Origin: Gemmatimonadota bacterium
Lineage (GTDB): Bacteria; Gemmatimonadota; Gemmatimonadetes; Longimicrobiales; RSA9
Assembly (NCBI GenBank): GCA_019689775.1
Contig: JADGGV010000235.1
Span: 1 to 6,612, forward strand
Length of the DNA stretch: 6,612 nucleotides
Direction of reading: 5' to 3'
Shown here: positions 1-5,326 of the stretch, one piece after another
Layout of the letters: each line of letters starts with the position of its first letter
Numbering within the stretch: the first letter of the stretch is position 1
Made by a program: the position numbers and the translations under genes
Notes under the pieces: generated by a model
Seen by the model: only the letters and a program-made list of their open reading frames with translations
What the model was told of the DNA's origin: nothing
The model's database searches: none

Positions 1-52
1 ATTAAGAAATGACGTCGAGTCTCGTGGGCTCGGTGTTGTGTATAAGAGACAG
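1..52. other. Residual Illumina Nextera i7 adapter (non-genomic)
   Basis: Bases 19-52 match the Nextera transposase Read 2 adapter, recalled from memory, at 32 of 34 positions; the two differences are at 34 and 36. Bases 34-52 correspond to the 19-bp Tn5 mosaic end, ending TATAAGAGACAG. Bases 11-18 (GACGTCGA) sit where the i7 index belongs, and as I recall equal the adapter form of Nextera XT index N729. Bases 1-10 resemble the degraded end of the P7 primer (6 of 10). The order P7 tail, index, adapter, insert is that of a library molecule, so this is untrimmed adapter at a contig end. The mismatches suggest low-quality read ends. Confidence 0.95.
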
Positions 53-173
53 GCGCGAGATCCGGCGGGGGCTGTCGGGCGGCGAGACGCTCGTGCTGGA
101 GCCGCCGCCGGAGCTGACGGACGGAATGCGGGTTCGGACCGGTGGGGACACGCCGCGAAAGGAGACCGGATGA
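53..173 (+). CDS. C-terminal fragment of efflux periplasmic adaptor (HlyD/MacA-type membrane fusion protein), 5' partial
   Basis: Reading from base 54, 39 codons stay open to a TGA at 171-173. The peptide begins REIRRGLSGGETLVLEPP and continues through a DGMRVR motif. The pattern GLSGGETLV, then P-rich, then L-x-DGMRV is typical of the membrane-proximal C-terminus of RND/ABC adaptor proteins, where a beta strand is followed by a short polar tail. Such adaptors link an inner-membrane transporter to an outer-membrane channel. Most of the gene, including its signal or anchor and hairpin domains, is lost at the adapter junction. The stop codon overlaps the ATG of the downstream ATPase by four bases, as expected for an adaptor-ATPase-permease operon. 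The assignment rests on a short tail plus context. Confidence 0.72.
158..164 (+). promoter_or_regulatory. Ribosome binding site of the ABC ATPase
   Basis: AAAGGAG lies 5 bases before the ATG at 170. It lies inside the adaptor coding sequence and decides the ATPase start at 170, ruling out longer in-frame starts that run back into adapter sequence. Confidence 0.7.
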
Positions 174-889
174 CGCCGCTGGTGGAGGTTCGTGGAGTCA
201 CGAAGGTCTATCGCCGGGACAGCGAGGAGCTGACCGTGCTCCGGGGGCTGGACCTGGACATCGCGCCGGGCGAGTTCCTGGCCCTGATGGGGCCGTCCGG
301 GAGCGGGAAGACGACGCTGCTGAACCTCCTCGCCGGCCTGGACGTGCCGACGGAGGGGAGCATCCGCGTGGCGGGCGAGGACATCACGCGGCTGAAGCCG
401 AAGCAGCTCGCGGCGTGGCGGGCGCGGCACGTCGGCTTCGTCTTCCAGCTCTACAACCTGATCCCGGTGCTGACGGCGCTCCAGAACGTGGAGCTGCCGC
501 TGCTGCTGACGCCGCTCGGGCGGAAGGAGCGGCGCGAGCACGCGGAGACGGCGCTGAAGGTCGTCGGGCTCGCGGAGCGGATGCACCACTTCCCGCGCCA
601 GCTCTCGGGGGGGCAGGAGCAGCGCGTCGGCATCGCGCGCGCGATCGTGACGGACCCGACGCTGCTCCTGGCCGACGAGCCGACGGGCGACTTGGACGCG
701 CGCTCCGCCGCCGAGATCCTCGACCTGCTGCACCGGCTGAACACCGAGTTCGGCAAGACGATCGTGATGGTGACGCACGACCCGAACGCGGCGGCGCGCG
801 CGAGCCGCACACTGCACCTGGAGAAGGGCGCGCTCCGCGGCGGGGCGACGCCGGAGCCGGCGGCCGTGCCGGCGGGCGGTGCGTCATGA
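170..889 (+). CDS. ABC transporter ATP-binding protein, MacB/LolD-type exporter ATPase
   Basis: A 239-residue cytoplasmic nucleotide-binding subunit that would power the two permeases encoded downstream. All ABC motifs are present: Walker A GPSGSGKT at residues 41-48, Q-loop Gln93 in VFQLYNLIP, signature LSGGQ at 145-149, Walker B LLLADE at 165-170 with catalytic Glu170, D-loop GDLD at 173-176, and switch His203 in VTHD. The length and the motif DEPTGDLD are typical of the MacB/LolD/FtsE subclass. The signature continues EQRVGIARA, a mild variant of the usual QQRVAIARA. The start is chosen at 170 because of the AAAGGAG site and the ATGA overlap with the adaptor stop. The stop (887-889) overlaps the first permease start by four bases. 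A C-terminal tail of about 25 residues rich in Ala, Gly and Pro follows the core. The transported substrate cannot be read from this subunit. Confidence 0.95.
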   Translation: MTPLVEVRGVTKVYRRDSEELTVLRGLDLDIAPGEFLALMGPSGSGKTTLLNLLAGLDVPTEGSIRVAGEDITRLKPKQLAAWRARHVGFVFQLYNLIPVLTALQNVELPLLLTPLGRKERREHAETALKVVGLAERMHHFPRQLSGGQEQRVGIARAIVTDPTLLLADEPTGDLDARSAAEILDLLHRLNTEFGKTIVMVTHDPNAAARASRTLHLEKGALRGGATPEPAAVPAGGAS

Positions 890-2037
890 CCCGCGCCACG
901 CTCGTCGCGCGCAACCTGCGCCGTCGCACGCGGCGCACGCTGCTCACCGTGCTCGGCCTCGCCGTCGCGCTCTTCCTGTTCGTGACGCTGCGCACGTTCC
1001 TGCGCACGCTCCAGACGGTCGGCGACGTCGGCAGCGAGTCGCGCCTGATCGTCATGAACAAGCTCGGGATGGTCTTCCCGCTGCCGCTGGCGTACCGCGC
1101 GAAGCTGGCCGCCGTGGACGGCGTCGGCGTCGTGAGCTGGGCGAGCTGGTTCGGCGGCGCCTACCAGGACCCGAAGAACTTCTTCGCGAACTTCGCGATC
1201 GACCCGGAGACGTACCTTGCGCTCTACCCGGAGATCGTGCTGCCGGCGGAGCAGACGCAGGCGTTCCTGGCGGACCGCGCCGGCGCGATCGTCGGCGTGC
1301 GCACGATGGAGCGCTTCGGCTGGAAGCTCGGCCAGACGGTCACGCTGCGCGGCACGATCTGGCCCGGCGAGCACCGCTTCAACATCCGCGGCGTCTACAC
1401 GGCGGGGCAGGCGGGCTTCGACCAGTCGTCGTTCATGTTCCACCACCGCTACCTGGACGAGATCGCGCGGGCGCAGGGCAGCGAGGGGCAGATCGGGTGG
1501 TACGTGCTCGGCATCACCGACCCGACGCGCGCGCCCGCGATCGCCGCCGTGATCGACCGCACCTTCGAGAACTCGGCCGCGGCCACGCGCACGCAGACGG
1601 AGAAGGCGTTCAACCTCGGCTTCGTCGGGCTGTACGGGAACATCGGCTTCTTCCTGAACGCGATCGGCATGGCCGTCGTGTTCGCGATCCTGCTGGTGGC
1701 GGCCAACACCATGGCGATGTCGGCCCGCGAGCGCTTCGGCGAGGTCGCCGTGCTGAAGACGCTCGGCTTCTCCGACGGCGACGTGCTGCGGCTCGTGCTC
1801 GCCGAGGCGCTCATCGTGGCCGGGCTCGGCCTCCTCCTCGGGCTCGGCGGCGCGCTCCTCCTCTTCAACGTCGTGGGCTTCGACCTGGGCGGCTTCGTGC
1901 CGGGGCTGAGGGTCACGCCCGGGATCGCCGGGATCGCCCTGGCGATGGCGCTCGGCATCGCCGCCGCGAGCGGCGCCGTGCCCGCCTGGCAGTCCGCCCG
2001 CCTCAAGGTCGTCGACGCGCTGAGGTACGTCGCATGA
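886..2037 (+). CDS. ABC transporter permease 1, FtsX/MacB family
   Basis: A 383-residue inner-membrane permease. A basic N-terminus (ARNLRRRTRRT) precedes TM1 at about residues 18-38. A large periplasmic MacB_PCD-like domain follows at about 40-245, then three helices at about 253-275, 303-330 and 346-366. This one-plus-three layout is the type VII exporter (mechanotransmission) fold. The segment ARERFGEVAVLKTLGFS (280-296) is the conserved FtsX-family cytoplasmic loop after TM2, and the end (PAWQSARLKVVDALRYV) matches the family C-terminus. The start is the ATG at 886, which overlaps the ATPase stop. There is no clear Shine-Dalgarno sequence, so coupling to upstream translation is likely. 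It probably pairs with the next permease as a heterodimer. The substrate is unknown; candidates include lipids, peptides, antibiotics or lipoproteins. Confidence 0.92.
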   Translation: MTRATLVARNLRRRTRRTLLTVLGLAVALFLFVTLRTFLRTLQTVGDVGSESRLIVMNKLGMVFPLPLAYRAKLAAVDGVGVVSWASWFGGAYQDPKNFFANFAIDPETYLALYPEIVLPAEQTQAFLADRAGAIVGVRTMERFGWKLGQTVTLRGTIWPGEHRFNIRGVYTAGQAGFDQSSFMFHHRYLDEIARAQGSEGQIGWYVLGITDPTRAPAIAAVIDRTFENSAAATRTQTEKAFNLGFVGLYGNIGFFLNAIGMAVVFAILLVAANTMAMSARERFGEVAVLKTLGFSDGDVLRLVLAEALIVAGLGLLLGLGGALLLFNVVGFDLGGFVPGLRVTPGIAGIALAMALGIAAASGAVPAWQSARLKVVDALRYVA

Positions 2038-3197
2038 AGATCCCGGTGATCTACAACGTGCGCAGCCTGCTGCGCCGTCCACTGACCAGCCTGGCGACGG
2101 CGCTCGGCATCGCGCTCGTCGTCGTCACGTTCGTCGGCATGCTCGCGCTCGCGAACGGCTTCCGCACCGCGCTGGTCCGGACCGGCCGGCCCGACAACCT
2201 CCTGGTGCTGCGCAAGGGCGCCGACGCCGAGATCTCGAGCGGCATCGGTCGCGACGCGGCGGCGATCCTCCAGAGCTACCCCGAGGTCGCTCGGCTGCCG
2301 GACGGTCGGGCGATCGCGAGCGCGGACGTCTACGTCGTCGTCGCCAAGCCGCGGCTGAACGGCTCCGAGACGCACATGCCGGTGCGCGGCGTCGGCCCGC
2401 AGGCGACCGCGGTCCGCGACCAGATCCGCATCGTCGAGGGGCGGATGTTCACGCCCGGGCGCCCGGAGGTCATCGTCGGCAAGGGGCTCGTGAGCCGCAT
2501 GCGCGACGTCGCCATCGGCGACACGCTCCGCTTCGGGCAGGAGGACTTCACGGTCGTCGGCCACTTCGCCGCCGGCGGCAGCGCGTTCGAGTCCGAGGTC
2601 TGGGGCGACGCCGAGGTGCTCATGCACGTCTTCCGCGGCCCGGTCTACCAGTCCGTCGTGCTGCGGCTCGCGGACCCGACGGCCGCCGAGCGCGTGCGGG
2701 CGCGCATCGCCGCCGACCCCCGCCTTCAGGTCGAGGCCAAGCCCGAGTCGCAGTTCTTCGCCGAGCAGGCCGGCTTCCTCTCCACCGTGCTCCGCACCCT
2801 GGCGTTCGTCGTCACGGCGATCATGGCCGTCGGCGCCATCGTCGGCGCGATCAACACCATGGACGCGATGGTCGGCGCGCGCACGCGCGAGATCGCGCTC
2901 CTGCTCACGCTCGGCTTCAAGCCGCGCAGCGTCATGGCCTCGTTCCTCCTCGAGGCCGTGCTCGTCGCGCTCGCCGGCGGCCTCCTCGGCTGCCTGCTGT
3001 CCCTCCCGATCAACGGCATCCAGACCAGCACCACGAACTGGCAGTCGTTCGGCGAGATCACGTTCGCGTTCCGCGTGACCCCGGCGATCCTGCTCCTGGG
3101 GCTCGTCTTCGCCACGATCATGGGCGGGCTCGGCGGCCTGCTCCCGGCGCGCCGCGCGGCGCGCGAGGTCGTCGCCGTCGCCATGCGGAAGGCGTGA
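2034..3197 (+). CDS. ABC transporter permease 2, FtsX/MacB family
   Basis: A 387-residue second permease with the same layout: TM1 at about residues 18-40, a periplasmic domain at about 42-250, TM2 at about 253-275, TM3 at about 300-327 and TM4 at about 349-371. The loop after TM2, GARTREIALLLTLGFKPRSV (281-300), is the FtsX-family signature. PARRAAREVVAVAMRKA ends the protein, as in MacB relatives. Its sequence clearly differs from permease 1, so this is a heteromeric pair rather than a recent duplication. Start ATG 2034 overlaps the previous stop by four bases, and GAGG at 2022-2025 gives a ribosome binding site 8 bases upstream. It is the last gene of the operon, and a strong inverted repeat begins 18 bases after its stop. 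Function is by family: coupling ATP hydrolysis to periplasmic conformational change together with the adaptor. Confidence 0.92.
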   Translation: MKIPVIYNVRSLLRRPLTSLATALGIALVVVTFVGMLALANGFRTALVRTGRPDNLLVLRKGADAEISSGIGRDAAAILQSYPEVARLPDGRAIASADVYVVVAKPRLNGSETHMPVRGVGPQATAVRDQIRIVEGRMFTPGRPEVIVGKGLVSRMRDVAIGDTLRFGQEDFTVVGHFAAGGSAFESEVWGDAEVLMHVFRGPVYQSVVLRLADPTAAERVRARIAADPRLQVEAKPESQFFAEQAGFLSTVLRTLAFVVTAIMAVGAIVGAINTMDAMVGARTREIALLLTLGFKPRSVMASFLLEAVLVALAGGLLGCLLSLPINGIQTSTTNWQSFGEITFAFRVTPAILLLGLVFATIMGGLGGLLPARRAAREVVAVAMRKA

Positions 3198-3215
3198 GCC
3201 CGGCTCTCGCCGCAG

Positions 3216-3257
3216 GTCGAACGGGCGCCGGGTCGAATTCGCCGGCGCCCGTTCGAC
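3216..3257 (+). terminator. Perfect 16-bp hairpin after the exporter operon, probable terminator
   Basis: Bases 3216-3231 (GTCGAACGGGCGCCGG) are exactly reverse-complementary to 3242-3257, separated by 10 bases (GTCGAATTCG). The stem is very GC-rich and begins 18 bases after the last permease stop, which is where an operon terminator would sit. No T-run follows (GTGTTGGTAG), so it is not a canonical intrinsic terminator. It could act as a U-less terminator, protect the 3' end of the mRNA, or be a repeat. Confidence 0.6.
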
Positions 3258-3272
3258 GTGTTGGTAGAGCCA

Positions 3273-3289
3273 CGGTCCACGACGGACCG
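3273..3289. promoter_or_regulatory. Small inverted repeat upstream of the YCII gene
   Basis: CGGTCC (3273-3278) and GGACCG (3284-3289) form a perfect 6-bp inverted repeat around ACGAC, 40 bases before the YCII start codon. The position suits an operator or an mRNA leader hairpin. Repeats of this size also arise by chance in DNA this rich in GC. Confidence 0.25.
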
Positions 3290-3315
3290 ACGTCCCGGCT
3301 CCGACCTCGGCACCC

Positions 3316-3323
3316 AGAGGAGG
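3316..3323 (+). promoter_or_regulatory. Strong ribosome binding site of the YCII gene
   Basis: AGAGGAGG ends 5 bases before the ATG at 3329, a near-consensus Shine-Dalgarno sequence. It fixes this start in preference to an in-frame GTG at 3194 that overlaps the permease stop and would add 45 low-complexity residues. Confidence 0.8.
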
Positions 3324-3328
3324 CAGCG

Positions 3329-3748
3329 ATGCGGTTCATGGTGATCGTGAGGGCCACGAAGGAGTCCGAGGCGGGCGTCATGCCGAGCCCGGAGCTGCTG
3401 GCGGCGATGGGGAAGTACCACGAGGAGCTGGTCCGCGCCGGCGTGCTCCTGGCCGCCGACGGGTTGTACCCGAGCTCCTCCGGCGCGCGCGTCCGGTTCT
3501 CCGGCTCGAGCCGGATCGTGATCGACGGGCCGTTCACCGAGACGAAGGAGCTGATCGGCGGCTACTGGATCTTCCAGGTGAAGTCGAAGGAAGAGGCGAT
3601 CGAGTGGGTCAAGCGCTGCCCGAACCCGTACCCCGACGGCGAGTCCGAGATCGAAATCCGGCAGGTGATCGAGCCGGAGGACTTCGCGGACCTCGCGCCG
3701 GAGGCGGTCGAGGGGGAGACACGCGTCGGCGAACCGTTGGCGGGGTAG
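3329..3748 (+). CDS. YCII-related (DGPF) domain protein
   Basis: A 139-residue soluble protein with a ferredoxin-like dimeric alpha/beta-barrel fold typical of the YCII family. It starts MRFMVIVRATKESEAG. A helix with KYHEELVRAGVLL (29-41) follows, then the hallmark DGPF at residues 66-69 in VIDGPFTETKELIGGYWIF. The segment KSKEEAIEWVKRCP (85-98) and the strand EIEIRQV lead into an acidic Asp/Glu-rich tail. The length is normal for the family. Its biochemical role is generally unknown; one classical YciI member has been linked to dehalogenase-like chemistry through a His/Asp pair. DGPF proteins often sit beside ECF sigma factor genes, but none is visible here. It has its own ribosome binding site and a 131-base gap from the exporter operon, so it is probably transcribed separately. 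Confidence 0.9.
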   Translation: MRFMVIVRATKESEAGVMPSPELLAAMGKYHEELVRAGVLLAADGLYPSSSGARVRFSGSSRIVIDGPFTETKELIGGYWIFQVKSKEEAIEWVKRCPNPYPDGESEIEIRQVIEPEDFADLAPEAVEGETRVGEPLAG

Positions 3749-3791
3749 AGGCGGCATTTCCGGGCTCGCGTCTGCGTCCGCGAACGGCGTG

Positions 3792-3823
3792 TTGAACCCC
3801 GGAGTGCACAGAGCACACGGAGG
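3792..3823 (-). repeat. Left terminal inverted repeat with CTCYGTG heptamers
   Basis: On the + strand it reads as CACAGAG (3807-3813), two bases, CACGGAG (3816-3822), preceded by the degenerate unit CCCGGAG (3798-3804). It matches the right copy at 28 of 32 positions in inverse orientation. Confidence 0.65.
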
Positions 3824-3961
3824 GCGCGGCGGATGCGGGATCCATCCTGGCGTCTGATCCGGGCTGCGCCGCCTCCGACGCCGGAGAATGAATCCGTAAA
3901 AGGTTCCACCGCTGATCCGCGGGTTGCCGGCCGGAATCCGAAGCCAACGAATGGTTCGATC

Positions 3962-4001
3962 GGTGTTGCCCCGGTGACCCGCGGTTCACCGGTCCAACCC
4001 C
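3962..4001. repeat. Imperfect palindrome centred on CCGCGG
   Basis: Bases 3971-3992 form a 22-bp palindrome with a single mismatched pair (3978 C with 3985 T). Its outer 7 bp are CCGGTGA and TCACCGG. Beyond a 2-by-2 internal loop, GTTG (3965-3968) pairs with CAAC (3995-3998), and 3962-3963 pair with 4000-4001. It may form a hairpin in RNA or be a binding site; the function is unknown. Confidence 0.5.
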
Positions 4002-4058
4002 AACAAACGGATGTGTCCGGTGCGACGCCGCCGCGCCACCCGGTCCTCCGTCGCCGCT

Positions 4059-4090
4059 CCTCCGTGCGCTCTGTGCCCTCTGTGGTTCAA
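4059..4090 (+). repeat. Right terminal inverted repeat with 9-bp periodic CTCYGTG heptamers
   Basis: Three heptamers, CTCCGTG (4060-4066), CTCTGTG (4069-4075) and CTCTGTG (4078-4084), are each separated by two bases and followed by GTTCAA. This CACAGAG-type composition resembles short intergenic repeats I recall from several bacterial phyla; that resemblance is from memory and not checked. Confidence 0.65.
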
Positions 4091-4112
4091 GAATTCGTCG
4101 CCGACGCCACCA

Positions 4113-4141
4113 TTGACGCCGCCCCGACCGGAGCGTACCGT
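4113..4141 (+). promoter_or_regulatory. Candidate sigma70-type promoter for the 375-residue protein
   Basis: TTGACG (4113-4118) matches the -35 consensus at 5 of 6. After exactly 17 bases, TACCGT (4136-4141) matches the -10 consensus TATAAT at 3 of 6, including the first T, the A and the last T. It would give a leader of about 40 bases before the ATG at 4188. The weak -10 keeps confidence modest. Confidence 0.35.
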
Positions 4142-4187
4142 CGCGGCATCCCGTCGAGCGAAGACCTTCCGCGCGGAGCCGGCCGCC

Positions 4188-5315
4188 ATGTCGAGCAAGG
4201 AAGAGAAGGCGCGCATCCAGGGCTACAAGGATGCGGCGCTGACGCGCCTGAGCGAGGAGCTGGCGGCGAACCTGGAGCAGCAGCTCGAGAACGACGCGCT
4301 CATCTGGGCGCGCACCATCGAGTACGAGGAGCGCGCGGCGGCGCGCACGCTGCTCGAGCGCATCTTCCTGCTCTTCTACTACTTCGGCGTGAGCTACCGC
4401 GCCGGCGCCGACTCCGACGACTGGAACCCGTGGACGTGGCCGACGGCGGCGCTCCTGTCCCACGGCTGCCGTGTGCTGATCCAGTACCCGGCGAACGCCG
4501 GCCTGGAGGCGTGGCTCGGCTTCAAGGACGTGATGACGACGCGCTTCTCGACGCACTACATCACGCCGATCACGCACGGCGCCGGCGGGAAGCGGCGCGA
4601 CAGCTCCTGGAAGCACGACGAGGAGAACCTCCTCGCGCACGCGGAGTTCGGCGGGCGGAAGTTCATCCGCGAGGTCTCGCTGAAGAAGAAGGACGCGACC
4701 GGCTACTCGACGGCGCTCCAGAAGCTGCCGAAGGCGGAGGCGCTGAAGCAGCTCTTCAACAAGGGGACGAACTACGGCCTAAACCTCGCCATCGGCGGGG
4801 ACAGCAACGCGGTGCGGCGGCGCAGCGGCGAGCTGTGGGTCTGGTTGGACCCGACGCGCCGGCCGATCCGGGCCGACGGCGGCCACGGCCACCTGTTCCT
4901 GTTCCACCGCGCGAACATCGTGACCGTCGGCGGCGTGACCTACTCCGGGATCCTCATCGGCTGCGAGAACAGCGCGCCGGCGTTCTTCGGCGAGAAGGGC
5001 ACGACGACGACGAAGGGCGCGTTGACCGGCGCGCACGGGCCCGCCGGCGTGCGGAACCCCGTCTCGGCGACGGGCGGCTGCAAGTGGAGCGAGATGAAGG
5101 ATGCGTCGCTCGTGAAGCCGGACAACTTCGACTGCGTCTTCCTCAACATCCACGGCCCGGTGGCGCCGGCGCTGGCGGGGAAGACGTACGACCACCGGCT
5201 GCTCGCCACGCCGCCGCGCTGCGAGAACATCCGCCCGGCGCCCAACCTAAAGAGCCTCACGGCCGTGGGCGCGACGCTGTACTACGGCGGCTGGGCGCGG
5301 GCGCTGGGGCGGTAG
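4188..5315 (+). CDS. Hypothetical protein of 375 residues, family not recognised
   Basis: I do not recognise this protein. Start ATG 4188 has GGAG at 4175-4178, 9 bases upstream. In-frame codons run further 5' into repeat sequence with arginine-rich nonsense, so the shorter start is preferred. Residues 1-60 are charged and helix-prone (KEEKARIQGYKDAALTRLSEE). A short hydrophobic aromatic stretch, IFLLFYYFGVSY (59-70), follows, then the Trp-rich segment WNPWTWP (80-85). The middle is basic (GGKRRDSSWKHDEEN, 133-147). The second half is beta-like, with GHGHLFLFHR (232-241), GGVTYSGILIGCENSAP (248-264), a Gly/Thr/Lys-rich stretch (270-280) and DNFDCVFLN (312-320). Cysteines are at 94, 259, 298, 316 and 345. 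There is no cleavable signal peptide, lipobox or clear transmembrane span, so a cytoplasmic or specially exported protein is likely. Codon use is like the neighbours apart from two rare CTA leucines (residues 198 and 354). That supports a real gene, but the function is unknown. Confidence 0.8.
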   Translation: MSSKEEKARIQGYKDAALTRLSEELAANLEQQLENDALIWARTIEYEERAAARTLLERIFLLFYYFGVSYRAGADSDDWNPWTWPTAALLSHGCRVLIQYPANAGLEAWLGFKDVMTTRFSTHYITPITHGAGGKRRDSSWKHDEENLLAHAEFGGRKFIREVSLKKKDATGYSTALQKLPKAEALKQLFNKGTNYGLNLAIGGDSNAVRRRSGELWVWLDPTRRPIRADGGHGHLFLFHRANIVTVGGVTYSGILIGCENSAPAFFGEKGTTTTKGALTGAHGPAGVRNPVSATGGCKWSEMKDASLVKPDNFDCVFLNIHGPVAPALAGKTYDHRLLATPPRCENIRPAPNLKSLTAVGATLYYGGWARALGR

Positions 5316-5326
5316 CGTCCGCCCCG

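Larger units (their letters stand above)
3792..4090. repeat. 299-bp segment bounded by 32-bp imperfect inverted repeats (MITE-like or dispersed repeat)
   Basis: Bases 3792-3823 and the reverse complement of 4059-4090 match at 28 of 32 positions without gaps. The outer edges are TTGAA on the left and TTCAA on the right. The interior carries no credible coding sequence. Length, terminal inverted repeats and lack of a gene fit a miniature inverted-repeat element. However, I see no target-site duplication next to the ends (left flank GGCGTG, right flank GAATTC). The alternative is two independent copies of a short intergenic repeat inserted in opposite orientation. Confidence 0.5.
3749..4187. other. 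Non-coding stretch containing repeat structures
   Basis: About 440 bases lie between the YCII stop and the next start. Open frames crossing it give arginine-, proline- and serine-rich peptides without domain character, and none has a convincing ribosome binding site, so I call no gene. It holds an inverted-repeat-bounded segment (3792-4090), an imperfect palindrome (3962-4001) and a promoter candidate (4113-4141). Bases of about 3885-4015 look less GC-rich than the neighbouring genes, with runs such as GTAAAAGG and CCAACAAACGG, as expected for non-coding or acquired DNA. Confidence 0.7.

Noticed and set aside
34..52. Tn5 mosaic end read as a natural transposon end
   Set aside because: It is contiguous with the Illumina index and adapter, so it comes from library tagmentation, not from an insertion in the genome.
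2..817. Antisense open frame over the adapter and ATPase
   Set aside because: It is the minus-strand shadow of a motif-complete ATPase, begins opposite coding sequence, is Arg/Gln/His-rich and ends inside the adapter.
879..2033. In-frame upstream extension of permease 2 across permease 1
   Set aside because: It translates permease 1 in the wrong frame into arginine-rich sequence. Recognisable permease 2 begins at ATG 2034.
451..2082. 543-residue antisense open frame over ATPase and permease 1
   Set aside because: Long antisense frames arise from strong GC third-position bias. Its composition (Arg, Glu, His, Asp) has no domain pattern, while the sense strand has clear transporter motifs.
2726..3757. 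Antisense frame over permease 2 and the YCII gene
   Set aside because: It spans two well-supported sense genes and has no motif or ribosome binding site.
3749..4187. CRISPR array or tRNA gene in the gene-free stretch
   Set aside because: There are only two inverted repeat copies, no regularly spaced direct repeats with spacers, and no cloverleaf-like sequence that I can find.
3609..4640. Antisense frame across the repeat region
   Set aside because: Its coding appearance comes from the absence of stops in GC-rich sequence. It crosses both inverted repeats and two sense genes without any domain.
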